A DNA stretch of 64,000 bases from Micromonospora citrea (GCF_900090315.1 NZ_FMHZ01000002.1:5550501-5614500), one strand, 5' to 3'; positions 9,155-18,049 are shown, numbered from the stretch's first letter. The notes: generated by a model from the sequence alone, not told the origin. Program-made: numbers and translations.

Positions 9155-9164
9155 GGTGCGTCGG

Positions 9165-11291
9165 TCAGTCCCGGGCCGCCACCGGCTCCGGGGCCGGGGC
9201 GTCGTCCGGGGCGGGCTCCCGGGCGATCCGGCCCGGCCACCAGAAGCGGTCGCCGAGCGTGAACGCCAGCGCCGGCACCAGGACCGTCCGGACGAGCAGC
9301 GTGTCCAGCAGGACGCCGATGCAGACGATGATCCCGATCTGGGTCAGCAGGATCAGCGGCAGGACGCCCAGTACGGCGAAGACCGCCGCGAGCAGGATGC
9401 CGGCGCTGGTGATGACGCCGCCGGTGACCCGCAGGGCCGACAGCATGCCGTCGCGGGTGCCGGTGCGGCGGGCGTCCTCCCGGGCCCGGGTGACGAGGAA
9501 GATGTTGTAGTCCACGCCGAGGGCCACGAGGAACACGAAGGCGAGCAGGAGCACGCCGCTGTCCAGCGCCGGCATGTCGAGCACGTGGTCGAAGAGCAGC
9601 CACGACGCGCCGATGCTGGCGAAGAACGAGGCGATCACCGTGAGCACGAGCAGCACCGGCGCGACGAGGCCGCGCAGGAGCAGCACGAGCACGAGGCCGA
9701 CCAGCAGCAGGATGACCGGCAGGATCAGGCGCAGGTCCTTGCCGTTGGCCTCGTTCTCGTCGTAGGTGGCGGCGACGGAGCCGCCGACGACCGCTCCGTC
9801 GAACGCGGGTGCGCCCGCCACCGCCGGCGGGGCGGAGTCGGGGACCGCCGCGACCGTGTCCCGCAGGGCCCCGACGGCCCGGTTGGCGGCGTCGGTGCCC
9901 GGTTCGGCCTCCAGCACGACGTCGACCTGGGCGACCCGGTCGCTCGCCTCGCCGGGGCGGGCGGAGGCGACGCCGGGCACCGCCGAGGCGGCGTCCGTGA
10001 CGGCCTTCGCCGCCTCGGGGGTGGTGAGCACCGCGACCGGCTGGGTCGTGCCGGCGGGGAAGGACCGGGCGAGGGTCTCGGCGCCGGCGACCGCCTCGGG
10101 CTTGACCCGGAACTGCTCGGTCTCCGACAGGCCGGTGCGGATGCCGAGCCCGCCGAGGGCGAGGGCGGCGAGCAGCAGCGTGGCGAGCACGGCGACCGGT
10201 GCGGGGCGGCGTTCGACGGCGGTGCCGAGGCGGCCCCAGAGCCGGCCCTCGCGGACCGCCCCGCCGACGCGGGGCACGAACGGCCAGAACAGGCCGCGGC
10301 CGAAGATCACCAGCGCCGCGGGCAGGACGAACAGCGCCGAGAGCATGGCGAGCACGACGCCTGTCGCGCAGGCCACGGCGAGGGCGCGGTTGAGTTCCTG
10401 CTCGGACAGCAGCAGGGTGAGCACGCCGAGGACGACGGTGGATCCGCTGGCGAGGATCGGCTCGGCGGTGCGGCGCAGCGCGGCGCGCATCGCCGTGAAC
10501 CGGTCCTCCTCGCGGCGCAGCTCCTCGCGGTAGCGGGCGATGAGCAGCAGCGCGTAGTCGGTGGCGGCGCCGAAGACCAGGACGCTGGCGATGCCGGTGA
10601 CGGCGCCGCCGGGCAGGTTGACGCCGGCCGCCGGGACGATGGTGTCGAGGGCGCGCAGCGTGAGCTGCTCGGTGGCGGCGACGACGACCAGGGGCACGAT
10701 CCACAGGAACGGGCTGCGGTAGGTGATCAGCAGCAGCAGCGCGACGACGGAGGCGGTGACGATGAGCAGCGTGGTGTCGGCGCCGTCGAAGACCTTCGTC
10801 AGGTCGGTGGTGAACGCGGGCCCGCCGGTCACCTCCACCTTCAGCCCCGCCGGCACGTCGTCCAGGGACGCGCGGAGCTGGTCGATGCGGCCGGCGATCT
10901 CCTCCTGTCCGCCGGCGGTGGACAGCGGGACGGCGACGAGCGCCACGGTGCCGTCGGGGGAGACCTGCGGAGGGCTGACGCGGCCGCCGACGGCGAATCG
11001 GCCGAGGTCGTCGGACCGGCCGGTCAGGGCCGCGCGGTCGGTCTCGGTGAGGGCGGCCCGGTCGGCGCGGCTGACCACCACGATCGCCGGCTGGACGTCG
11101 CGGGAGGGCAGTTGCTCCTGGAGGCGCTCCACCTGGGTCGACTGCCACTGCACCGAAAGGCCGGTCGACGAGACGGGGGCGGGGTTGTCGGGCTTGGGCA
11201 GCCCGAAGACGGCGGCGCCGAAGACGATCGCGGCGACCACGGTGAGCCACGCGGCCAGGCGGCCGTGGGCCACGCGGGTGAACACTGACAT
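9165..11291 (-). CDS. MMPL/RND-family membrane exporter
   Basis: A 708-residue RND-superfamily transporter of the MmpL class. It shows the twofold layout: one membrane segment, a periplasmic-type domain (about 45-165), five to six membrane segments, then the same again. The proton-relay Asp-Tyr pairs are in FGAATDYALLLIAR in the first half and GVDYNIFLVTRARED in the second. Family members export lipids or drugs with proton antiport. The ATG at 11291 follows AGGG. The divergent MarR gene and the shared inverted repeat between them suggest that MarR represses this pump until an inducer binds. Confidence 0.9.
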   Translation of the reverse strand: MSVFTRVAHGRLAAWLTVVAAIVFGAAVFGLPKPDNPAPVSSTGLSVQWQSTQVERLQEQLPSRDVQPAIVVVSRADRAALTETDRAALTGRSDDLGRFAVGGRVSPPQVSPDGTVALVAVPLSTAGGQEEIAGRIDQLRASLDDVPAGLKVEVTGGPAFTTDLTKVFDGADTTLLIVTASVVALLLLITYRSPFLWIVPLVVVAATEQLTLRALDTIVPAAGVNLPGGAVTGIASVLVFGAATDYALLLIARYREELRREEDRFTAMRAALRRTAEPILASGSTVVLGVLTLLLSEQELNRALAVACATGVVLAMLSALFVLPAALVIFGRGLFWPFVPRVGGAVREGRLWGRLGTAVERRPAPVAVLATLLLAALALGGLGIRTGLSETEQFRVKPEAVAGAETLARSFPAGTTQPVAVLTTPEAAKAVTDAASAVPGVASARPGEASDRVAQVDVVLEAEPGTDAANRAVGALRDTVAAVPDSAPPAVAGAPAFDGAVVGGSVAATYDENEANGKDLRLILPVILLLVGLVLVLLLRGLVAPVLLVLTVIASFFASIGASWLLFDHVLDMPALDSGVLLLAFVFLVALGVDYNIFLVTRAREDARRTGTRDGMLSALRVTGGVITSAGILLAAVFAVLGVLPLILLTQIGIIVCIGVLLDTLLVRTVLVPALAFTLGDRFWWPGRIAREPAPDDAPAPEPVAARD

Positions 11292-11363
11292 CGGATGCCC
11301 TTCACGGTCTCTCGGCGGGTTTCTGCCAGGTCAAGACCTCGCGGACGACGCAAAATGCCGACC

Positions 11364-11394
11364 GTCGAGTATCTTGATGAACGAGATTATCGAC
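11364..11394. promoter_or_regulatory. Probable MarR operator
   Basis: A 31-base imperfect palindrome whose outer arms GTCGA and TCGAC and inner ATCT and AGAT match exactly in mirror positions. It lies in the 152-base space between the divergent MMPL and MarR genes, in a local AT-rich patch likely to hold promoters for both. Confidence 0.6.
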
Positions 11395-11443
11395 TGCTGA
11401 GTTATGCTGCAACCGGGACGGACGGCAGGAGGCGGCGACCGAC

Positions 11444-11974
11444 GTGGCAGGTCACGGCATGTACCGACGGCGCGACACCCGCCGCGAACGACTGGTCGCC
11501 GAGATCGGGGCCGAGCTGCGGCGCTACTCCGTCGACGCCCAGCACATCGGGCACGCCTTCGCCAACCTGCACGGCCTCAACGCCACCGACCTGCAGGCGC
11601 TGATCGCGGTCATGGACGCCGAGCTGGTCGGCCGGCCCATCACCCCCGGCCGCCTCGGCGAGCAGCTCAACCTCTCCTCCGGCTCCGTCACCGCCCTGAT
11701 CGACCGGTTGGAGCGCGCCGGCCACATCCGCCGCGACCGCGACACCGCCGACCGGCGCAAGGTCTTCCTGCACTACGCCGAGCGCGGCGCCGCGCTCGCC
11801 ATGGAATTCTTCCGTCCTCTCGGCCGGCGCACCGACGACGTGATGGCCGGCTTCGACGACGACGAGCTGGAGGTGGTACACCGGTTCATGACCGCGATGA
11901 CCGCCTCGATGCGGGAACACCGTGACGCGGTGCGCGCGGCCCGCGACGAGCCGGCCCGGCGCGCGAACGGCTGA
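11444..11974 (+). CDS. MarR-family transcriptional regulator
   Basis: A 176-residue winged-helix regulator: TPGRLGEQLNLSSGSVTALIDRLERAG is the recognition region (a stretch given here only by its ends: T-P-G to R-A-G, about 65-92), followed by the wing RDRDTADRRKVFL. The GTG at 11444 lies 11 bases after AGGAGG; ATG 11459 is an internal alternative. It is divergent from the MMPL exporter and five bases ahead of the CocE-type hydrolase, so one regulator may control both. The ligand is unknown. Confidence 0.9.
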   Translation: MAGHGMYRRRDTRRERLVAEIGAELRRYSVDAQHIGHAFANLHGLNATDLQALIAVMDAELVGRPITPGRLGEQLNLSSGSVTALIDRLERAGHIRRDRDTADRRKVFLHYAERGAALAMEFFRPLGRRTDDVMAGFDDDELEVVHRFMTAMTASMREHRDAVRAARDEPARRANG

Positions 11975-11978
11975 CGTC

Positions 11979-13673
11979 GTGCTCGACCGGCTGGCCACCC
12001 GCCTCGCCACCGCCGCGCTGCGGCTGCCGGCCGCGCGCGCCCGGCGGGTCACCCTCACCCGGGGCATCCCGGTGCGGGTACGCGACGGGGTGCCGCTGCG
12101 CACCGACCATCACGCCCCGGACCTGCCCGGCGCGCCGACCGTGCTGATCCGCACGCCGTACGGGCGGGGCGGGCCGATGCGGCTGCTGGGCCGGCTGGCC
12201 GCCGAACGCGGGTTCCACGTGGTGATCCAGTCCTGCCGGGGCACGTTCGGCTCGGGCGGCACGTTCGACCCGCTGGTGCACGAGCGCGACGACGGGCTGG
12301 ACACCCTCGACTGGCTGCGCCGCCAGCCCTGGTGGACCGGCGCGTTCGGCATGTTCGGCGCGAGCTACCAGGGCTTCGTGCAGTGGGCGCTGGCCGCCGA
12401 CGCGGGGGAGGAGCTGCGGGCGATGGTCGCGGTGGTGACGGCCTCGGGCACCCGCGACTCGACGTACGCCGGGGACTCGTTCGCCCTCGACACGGTGCTC
12501 ACCTGGGCCGAGCTGCTCCAGGCCCAGACCGTGCCCTGGCTGGCCCGGCAGTGGGAGCTCAAGCGCGGCCAGCCCCGACTGACGGCGGCGCTGGCGCACC
12601 TGCCGCTGGTCGAGGCCGACCGGGTGGCCACCGGGGTGACGGTGCCGTTCTTCCAGGAGTGGCTGCGCCACCACACCCCCGACGCCGGCTACTGGCGCGA
12701 CCGCGTCTTCGGCGACCGGATCGCCGAGGTCCGGGCGCCGGTGGCGATGGTCACCGGCTGGCACGACATCTTCCTGCCGGCCCAACTGCGCGACTTCGCG
12801 GCGCTGCGCGCGGCCGGCGCCCACCCCCGGCTCACGGTCGGGCCGTGGACGCACGGCAGCCCCGGGCTCTTCGTGGCCGCCCTGCGCGACGGGCTGGACT
12901 GGCTGGACGAGCACCTCGCCGGCCGGCCGCCGCGGCGGGGCGCCGCCGCCGGGCGGGCGGCGCCGGTGCGGGTGCACGTCGGCGGGGCCGGCGGCGGCTG
13001 GCGGGACCTGCCGGACTGGCCGCCGCCGGCGGTGCCCACGCGGTGGCACCTGCACCCGGGCGGAGGGCTGCGTACCGCCGCCCCGGTCCCCTCGGCCCCG
13101 GACCGCTTCCGCTACGACCCGGCCGACCCGACGCCCTCGCTCGGCGGCCCGCTGCTCGTGGCCCAGCGGGCCGGGCCGGTCGACAACCGTCCGGTCGAGG
13201 CTCGACCCGACGTGCTGACCTACACCAGCGCCCCGCTCGCCGCGCCCGTCGAGGTGGTCGGCCCGGTGCGCGCCGAGATCCACCTGCGCAGCGAGCTGTC
13301 CCACCTGGACGTCTTCGTGCGACTGTGCGACGTGGACCGGCGCGGCCGGTCGTGGAACGTCTGCGACGGGCTGGTCCGCGTCGAGCCCGGCCGGTACCCG
13401 ACCGACCCGGCCGGCGTGGTGACCGTGCCGGTGGAGCTCTGGCCCGCGGCGCACCGGTTCGCGCCCGGCCACCGGCTGCGCGTGCAGGTGTCCGGCGGCG
13501 CCCATCCGCGCTACGCGCGCAACCCCGGCACGGGCGAGATGCTCGGCACGGCTGTCACCCTGCGTGCCGGCTGGCGAGAGATCCTGCACGACCCGCGGCG
13601 ACCGTCCGCAGTGGTCCTACCGATCATGCCGATCGCCTCCGGGCTTTCTGCCAGCCGAAATAACCCCTCCTGA
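11979..13673 (+). CDS. CocE/NonD-family (S15) acyl-peptidase or esterase
   Basis: A 564-residue alpha/beta hydrolase of the X-Pro dipeptidyl-peptidase S15/cocaine-esterase group. The nucleophile is in GMFGASYQG (Ser near 129), the acid in TGWHDIF, and the His in GPWTHG; the C-terminal jelly-roll domain (about 360-550) follows. The GTG at 11979 begins five bases after the MarR stop codon, which puts the two in one transcript. No signal peptide is seen. The substrate cannot be told from sequence; esterase and peptidase activities both occur in the family. Confidence 0.85.
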   Translation: MLDRLATRLATAALRLPAARARRVTLTRGIPVRVRDGVPLRTDHHAPDLPGAPTVLIRTPYGRGGPMRLLGRLAAERGFHVVIQSCRGTFGSGGTFDPLVHERDDGLDTLDWLRRQPWWTGAFGMFGASYQGFVQWALAADAGEELRAMVAVVTASGTRDSTYAGDSFALDTVLTWAELLQAQTVPWLARQWELKRGQPRLTAALAHLPLVEADRVATGVTVPFFQEWLRHHTPDAGYWRDRVFGDRIAEVRAPVAMVTGWHDIFLPAQLRDFAALRAAGAHPRLTVGPWTHGSPGLFVAALRDGLDWLDEHLAGRPPRRGAAAGRAAPVRVHVGGAGGGWRDLPDWPPPAVPTRWHLHPGGGLRTAAPVPSAPDRFRYDPADPTPSLGGPLLVAQRAGPVDNRPVEARPDVLTYTSAPLAAPVEVVGPVRAEIHLRSELSHLDVFVRLCDVDRRGRSWNVCDGLVRVEPGRYPTDPAGVVTVPVELWPAAHRFAPGHRLRVQVSGGAHPRYARNPGTGEMLGTAVTLRAGWREILHDPRRPSAVVLPIMPIASGLSASRNNPS

Positions 13674-13735
13674 CCTGGGCATTCATTCATCGACGGGGCT
13701 ATGGTGGGGTCAATGCCCGGCGCTGTGCACCACTC

Positions 13736-13794
13736 GGCCGGGCCTGAGCGTGAGGCCTCACACCGCCTACGCGGTGTCACCGTCGTGCCCGGCC
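13736..13794 (+). promoter_or_regulatory. Structured leader or terminator upstream of the M15-like orphan gene
   Basis: Arms GGCCGGGC (13736-13743) and GCCCGGCC (13787-13794) close a branched structure that encloses a GTGAGGCCTCAC palindrome (13750-13761) and a 7-bp hairpin, ACACCGC/GCGGTGT (13760-13766 with 13771-13777, loop CTAC). It may be the terminator of the preceding hydrolase gene or a 5' leader of the next gene, whose ribosome binding site lies 15 bases downstream. Confidence 0.4.
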
Positions 13795-13819
13795 CCCGAC
13801 CATCCGCAAGGGGGAACCC

Positions 13820-14686
13820 ATGACGCGGGCACCGGAGAATCTGCTGACCGTCCGCCGTCTGCTGCTCGACCACCTCGACCTCGACCCCGACACCAGCCGC
13901 AGCCAGGACCTGGAACCCGCCGAGGTCGGCATCGTCGGCGACTCCGCCCACCGGGGCGGCTACCACTGCGGCTCCGACCGGGTGGTGACCAACGACTACT
14001 CGGTCGTCGAGTCGCCCCGCGACTCGTCCGGCCTCACTCTCGACGCGGCCGCGCTCGACGTCGGCCTGTTCCAGGTCAGCGCCGGCGGCCGTACGCACGA
14101 CCTGCGCACCTTCTCCACCTGGTGCGTGGCGCAGTGCGTCGCCGACACCCCGGACACCAGGGACATCAGGGAGATCATCTATTCGCCCGACGGCGCGGTC
14201 GTGCGGCGCTGGGACCGGCTCCGCCGGCGCAGCAGCGGGGACGACTCGCACCTGTGGCACACCCACTTCAGCTTCTTCCGCGACTCGATCAAGGCGAACC
14301 GGGACCAGACCCCGCTGTTCCGCCGCTACCTGACCACCATCGGACTCCTGGAGGACGACATGAGCGCACAGGCCGAGAGCCAGATCAACAGCATCTTCAC
14401 CGGGATGTTCTACGGCGGATCGAGCATGGGTCGCAGCGTCGACCCCGACGCCGGCGGACCCGCGACGGCCAGCAACAGCCTCGTGGCGAAGCTGGACTAC
14501 ACGATGCAACGCCTCGACGCGGTGGCCGCGCAGCTCACGGCCCTGTCCGGCAGGGACTTCACCGACGAGCAGGCGATCGTCGCGGGCGTGCTCGCCACGC
14601 TCACCCCCGAGAAGATCGCCGCGGCGATCCCCCCCACGATGGCCCAGCAGGTCGCCGACGAACTCGCCCGGCGGCTGACCGCCTGA
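13820..14686 (+). CDS. Conserved hypothetical protein with M15-peptidase-like HxH motif
   Basis: A 288-residue protein I do not recognise by name. It has a GDSAHRGGYHCG segment (about 40-51), a DYSVVESPRD...LDAAALDVG segment, and HLWHTHFSFFRD (about 150). The spacing of the D-x-G and H-x-H elements recalls the zinc ligands of M15 D-Ala-D-Ala peptidases, as seen in some phage-like actinobacterial proteins. The last 100 residues are helical and Ala-rich, without a known domain. There is no signal peptide or membrane segment. AAGGGGG precedes the ATG. A hydrolase or phage-derived role is a guess. Confidence 0.6.
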   Translation: MTRAPENLLTVRRLLLDHLDLDPDTSRSQDLEPAEVGIVGDSAHRGGYHCGSDRVVTNDYSVVESPRDSSGLTLDAAALDVGLFQVSAGGRTHDLRTFSTWCVAQCVADTPDTRDIREIIYSPDGAVVRRWDRLRRRSSGDDSHLWHTHFSFFRDSIKANRDQTPLFRRYLTTIGLLEDDMSAQAESQINSIFTGMFYGGSSMGRSVDPDAGGPATASNSLVAKLDYTMQRLDAVAAQLTALSGRDFTDEQAIVAGVLATLTPEKIAAAIPPTMAQQVADELARRLTA

Positions 14687-14722
14687 TCCCGACGCCCCGG
14701 CCCCGCGGGGTGTCAACGGGAA

Positions 14723-14770
14723 CCGGCAACGACAGTTTCGCAATAATCGTTGCGCAACTGTCGTTGCCGG
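14723..14770. promoter_or_regulatory. Large perfect inverted repeat, probable ArsR-type operator
   Basis: A 15-bp perfect inverted repeat, CCGGCAACGACAGTT (14723-14737) and its complement (14756-14770), surrounds a nested CGCAA/TTGCG pair (14739-14743, 14750-14754). The whole covers 48 bases just upstream of the predicted -10 box and start of the ArsR-type gene, as expected for an autoregulatory site. Confidence 0.7.
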
Positions 14771-14773
14771 TGT

Positions 14774-14779
14774 CAGGCT
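14774..14779 (+). promoter_or_regulatory. Possible -10 box of a leaderless promoter for the ArsR-type gene
   Basis: CAGGCT ends six bases before the ATG at 14786. It differs from TAnnnT at the first base, so the assignment is weaker than others in the window. The operator would cover the -35 region. Confidence 0.4.
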
Positions 14780-14785
14780 GTGGGC

Positions 14786-15361
14786 ATGACGAATCCCGAC
14801 GTACGCCAGGTCACCGACTCGCGGGTCCTCGCCGCGCTGTCGCACCCGCTGCGCCGCCGGCTGATGGACGTGCTCAAGGTCCACGGCCCCTCGACCGTCG
14901 GCCAGCTCGCCGAGCGGACCAGCCAGGCGCCGGCGAACACCAGCCACCACCTTAAGGTGCTGGCCGGCGCCGAGCTGGTCGAGGAGGCGCCGGAGCTGGC
15001 CCGCGACCGCCGGGAACGGTGGTGGCGGCTGGTCAACCGCAGCCTGAGCTGGTCGCGGTCCGACTTCGAGGCCGACCCCGCCGACCGGGCCGTCGCCGAC
15101 GCGGCCGTCTCGCTCAACCTGGAGCGGCACGCCGCCCTCGTCCGCGCCTGGTACGCCGCCGCCGACGACACCCAGGCGGCCTGGGGGCAGGGGCCGTTCT
15201 CCATGGACCGGTGGCTGCGCCTGACCCCGCAGGAGCTGGCGCAGCTCGACCGCGAGATGAACGACCTGCTGACCCGGTGGGCCGACCGGGAGGTGCCCGA
15301 CGACGGGCGACACCGCGAACCGGTCTTCGTGTTCGCCTACGGCGTTCCGGCCACCCCGTGA
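14786..15361 (+). CDS. ArsR-type HTH transcriptional regulator
   Basis: A 191-residue winged-helix protein. Residues about 10-75 carry the ArsR-like fold: ALSHPLRRRLMDVLKVHG, then the recognition helix around QAPANTSHHLKVLAGAELV. No cysteine metal site is seen, so it probably senses a small molecule or acts through its C-terminal region (about 85-190, YdcH/DUF-like, unknown). The next gene, an MFS transporter, overlaps it by four bases (GTGA), so it most likely controls that exporter. The large inverted repeat upstream suggests self-regulation. Confidence 0.85.
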   Translation: MTNPDVRQVTDSRVLAALSHPLRRRLMDVLKVHGPSTVGQLAERTSQAPANTSHHLKVLAGAELVEEAPELARDRRERWWRLVNRSLSWSRSDFEADPADRAVADAAVSLNLERHAALVRAWYAAADDTQAAWGQGPFSMDRWLRLTPQELAQLDREMNDLLTRWADREVPDDGRHREPVFVFAYGVPATP

Positions 15362-16827
15362 CGCGGCCCGCCGCGCCACCGCGCACCCCCGACGCCGGCG
15401 CGCCACGGCCGGACCCGGTCGCGGCACCGCAGGGAACCGACGCGCCCGGGCCGGAGCGTGCCGCGCCGCCGCAGGGTTCCAACGGGTCGCGGCCCGCGTC
15501 CGCCGAGCCGCCGCAGCCGTCCGGCGCGTCGCGGCCCGGGCCCGCCGCGCCGACACCGGAGCCCGCCGCGCCCGGCCCGGCGGCGCCGCGAGGCGGCCTG
15601 CTGCGGCACCGGGACTTCCGGCTGCTCTGGGCCGGGCAGACGGCCAGCTCCATCGGCAGCAACGTCACCACCGTGGCGCTGCCCCTGGTCGCGGTGACCG
15701 TGCTCGACACCGGCACCTTCGGCGTCGCGGTGCTCACCGCCGCCGCCTGGCTGCCGTGGCTGCTCTTCGGCCTGCCGGCCGGCGCCTGGGTCGACCGGCT
15801 GCCGCGCCGCCCTGTGATGATCGTCTGCGACCTGGTCTGCGCGCTGCTGTTCCTCAGCGTCCCGGTCGCCGCCGTGCTCGGCGTGCTGACCGTCGGGCAG
15901 TTGCTCGTGGTGGCGCTGGGCGCCGGACTGGCCCGGGTCTTCTTCGAGACGGCCGACCAGGTCTACCTGCCCGTGCTGCTGCGCCCCGAGCAGGTGCCGG
16001 AGGGCAACGCCAAGATCCAGGCCACCCACACCGCGAGCTACGTGCTCGGCCCCGGCATCGCCGGCGTCGTCGCGCAGGCCGTCGGCGCGGTCGCCGCGCT
16101 GCTGCTCGACGCGCTGAGCTTCCTGTTCTCCGCGGCCTGCCTGCTGCGCATCCGCACCGTCGAGAAGCGCCCCGGGCGCGTCGAGCGGTCCCGGTCGCTG
16201 CGCCGGGAGATCGGCGAGGGGATCCGGTTCGTCGCCCGCGACCCGTACCTGCGGGTGCTCGCCGTCTTCGGCGCGGCCAGCAACGTGGGGCTGATCGGCT
16301 ACCAGGCGGTCCTGGTGGTCTTCCTCGTCCGGGAGGCGCGCCTGGCGCCCGCGGCGGTCGGCGCGCTGGTCGCGGTGATGAGCCTCGGCGGCATCGCCGG
16401 CGCGCTGCTGGCCACCCGGCTCGGCCGGCGGCTCGGCACCGCCCGCGCGATGCTGCTGGCCGGAGCGCTCACCGGCCCGACGGCGCTGCTGATCCCGCTC
16501 GCCGGCCCCGGCGGGCGGCTGGCCCTGCCGGCGATCGGCGGCGTGCTGGTCAGCCTCGGGGTGGCCGTCGGCAACGTGCTCAAGGGCAGCTTCCGGCAGA
16601 CCTACACCCCGCACCACCTGCTCGGCCGGGTGACGGTGAGCATGCAGATGCTCAACTACGGCACGATTCCGCTGGCCGCTGTGCTGTCCGGGGCGATCGG
16701 CGCGGCCTACGGGGCCGGCACGGCGATCGCGGTGATGACCGGCTGGCTGGCGCTCACCCCGGTGATCCTGCTGGTCGGGCCGCTGCGACGGCGACGGGAC
16801 CTGCCCGTCGCGCCGGAGCTGCCCTGA
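15358..16827 (+). CDS. MFS transporter, enterobactin-exporter (MFS_3) type
   Basis: A 489-residue major facilitator with 12 predicted membrane segments. It begins with an unusual Ala/Pro-rich tail of about 80 residues before the conserved LLRHRDFRLLWAGQTASSIG. The loop motif GAWVDRLPRRPVM, the MFS motif A of the first half, is present. The GTG at 15358 overlaps the stop codon of the ArsR gene; if translation began later, the Pro-rich tail would be absent. The substrate is unknown; pairing with a repressor suggests an inducible drug or metabolite exporter. Confidence 0.85.
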   Translation: MTRPAAPPRTPDAGAPRPDPVAAPQGTDAPGPERAAPPQGSNGSRPASAEPPQPSGASRPGPAAPTPEPAAPGPAAPRGGLLRHRDFRLLWAGQTASSIGSNVTTVALPLVAVTVLDTGTFGVAVLTAAAWLPWLLFGLPAGAWVDRLPRRPVMIVCDLVCALLFLSVPVAAVLGVLTVGQLLVVALGAGLARVFFETADQVYLPVLLRPEQVPEGNAKIQATHTASYVLGPGIAGVVAQAVGAVAALLLDALSFLFSAACLLRIRTVEKRPGRVERSRSLRREIGEGIRFVARDPYLRVLAVFGAASNVGLIGYQAVLVVFLVREARLAPAAVGALVAVMSLGGIAGALLATRLGRRLGTARAMLLAGALTGPTALLIPLAGPGGRLALPAIGGVLVSLGVAVGNVLKGSFRQTYTPHHLLGRVTVSMQMLNYGTIPLAAVLSGAIGAAYGAGTAIAVMTGWLALTPVILLVGPLRRRRDLPVAPELP

Positions 16828-16836
16828 ACGCGCTGC

Positions 16837-16863
16837 GGCGGCGGTCGGGACCCGACCGCCGCC
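16837..16863. terminator. Bidirectional terminator
   Basis: A 13-bp inverted repeat (16837-16849 with 16851-16863, GGCGGCGGTCGGG arm) lies between the convergent MFS and cold-shock genes; the innermost pairs must open to form the loop. Confidence 0.8.
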
Positions 16864-16875
16864 ACCGGCACGGAT

Positions 16876-17079
16876 CTACATCGGGCGGACGTTGTCCGCC
16901 TGCGGACCCTTCTGCCCCTGGGTCACCTCGAACTCGACCTTCTGGCCCTCGTTCAGCTCCCGGTAACCGCTCGTCGCGATGGCCGAGTAGTGGACGAAGA
17001 CGTCCGGCCCTCCGCCGTCCTGCTCGATGAAGCCGAAGCCCTTTTCCGAGTTGAACCACTTAACCGTGCCGGTTGCCAT
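16876..17079 (-). CDS. cspA: Cold-shock-domain RNA chaperone
   Basis: A 67-residue single cold-shock domain. Both nucleic-acid-binding motifs are intact: [12 protein letters not shown] (RNP1, about 7-18) and DVFVHYSAI (RNP2, about 26-34). It melts RNA structure during translation. GGGAGAG lies seven bases before the ATG at 17079. The minus-strand leader between this gene and the divergent methyltransferase gene is about 190 bases, long enough for the structured leader often seen on cold-shock mRNAs, though I could not define one. Confidence 0.95.
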   Translation of the reverse strand: MATGTVKWFNSEKGFGFIEQDGGGPDVFVHYSAIATSGYRELNEGQKVEFEVTQGQKGPQADNVRPM

Positions 17080-17253
17080 GCATCTCTCCCTGTTCCAATG
17101 CGGGTGACCCTCGGTCGTCGACCGAATGATCGCCCGGTACCACCCCGACAGTAACCGGCCGGACCCCGATTCGCTGGCCGAAGTGCCGTAGGCGGCGTGG
17201 TGAACTCTCGGAGCCCGCCGTGCGAAAGCGGCGTGGCGGCCCGCCCGCTGGGG

Positions 17254-17259
17254 CATGCT
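17254..17259 (+). promoter_or_regulatory. Possible -10 box of a leaderless promoter for the methyltransferase gene
   Basis: CATGCT followed by seven bases and ATG 17267. This favours ATG 17267 over ATG 17255, which overlaps the box itself. Confidence 0.4.
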
Positions 17260-17266
17260 TGCGCCG

Positions 17267-17950
17267 ATGAGGGGTGCCACGGCCGTCGCGCTGACCGAAC
17301 TGGAGCGGGAGATCGACGCTCCGGGCGGCGGGCTGGACCGGCTCCGGTTGGTGCGGATCCCGTTCGTGCCCGAGGTGCGGCTGCACCTGGCCGAGGACGC
17401 CATCGTCTGGTGGGCCCGGATGGAGGCGCACGCCGGGCACGCCCTGCCGCCGCCGTACTGGGCCTCGGTCTGGGCCGGTGGGCAGGCCCTCGCCCGTCAC
17501 CTGCTCGACCACCCCGACCTCGCGGCCGGGCGCCGGGTGCTCGACCTGGCCGCCGGGTCCGGCCTGGTGGCGATCGCCGCCGCGCTCGCCGGCGCCGAGC
17601 GGGTCGTCGCCAACGACATCGACCCGTACGCGGTCGCGGCGGTGACCGTCAACGCCCGCGCCAACCGGGTGACGGTCGCGGCCACCGGAGGCGACCTGCT
17701 CGACTCCGATCCGGCCGGAGTGGACCTGCTGGTCGCCGGGGACGTGCTCTACGACGAGGCGATGGCCGCGCGGGTGCTGCCCTTCCTGCGCCGGGCCGCC
17801 GCCACCGGCGCAGACGTGCTGGTCGGCGACCCGGGGCGGGGGCACCTGCCGCCGGACGTGCTGGCGGCCGTGGCCAGCTACCCCGTGCCGACCACCGAGC
17901 CGGCCGTGGACTCGCCCGTGCGGCGGGTGCAGGTGCTGCGGCCCCGCTGA
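17267..17950 (+). CDS. Class I SAM-dependent methyltransferase (COG3897-like)
   Basis: A 227-residue protein with the Rossmann-type SAM-binding core: [16 protein letters not shown] (motif I, about 85-100), ANDIDPYA (motif II acidic loop), and a GDVLYD segment (motif IV). The N-terminal [18 protein letters not shown] is typical of the ETFB-lysine/nicotinamide N-methyltransferase-like group annotated as predicted nicotinamide N-methylase. The true substrate is unknown; protein lysine methylation is more likely than nicotinamide. The start is taken at ATG 17267; ATG 17255 is an alternative. Confidence 0.8.
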   Translation: MRGATAVALTELEREIDAPGGGLDRLRLVRIPFVPEVRLHLAEDAIVWWARMEAHAGHALPPPYWASVWAGGQALARHLLDHPDLAAGRRVLDLAAGSGLVAIAAALAGAERVVANDIDPYAVAAVTVNARANRVTVAATGGDLLDSDPAGVDLLVAGDVLYDEAMAARVLPFLRRAAATGADVLVGDPGRGHLPPDVLAAVASYPVPTTEPAVDSPVRRVQVLRPR

Positions 17951-18036
17951 CGCGGGCGTTCTCAGGGTCGACCCCGAGCCGGATACCAGGGGGCGGTGGG
18001 GGATCGGACCCGATGCCGGGGGTGGCGGGGCGGCCA

Positions 18037-18042
18037 TAGCGT
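18037..18042 (+). promoter_or_regulatory. -10 box of a leaderless promoter for the DedA gene
   Basis: TAGCGT followed by seven bases and the ATG at 18050, with no ribosome binding site between them. Confidence 0.55.
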
Positions 18043-18049
18043 ACGGGGC

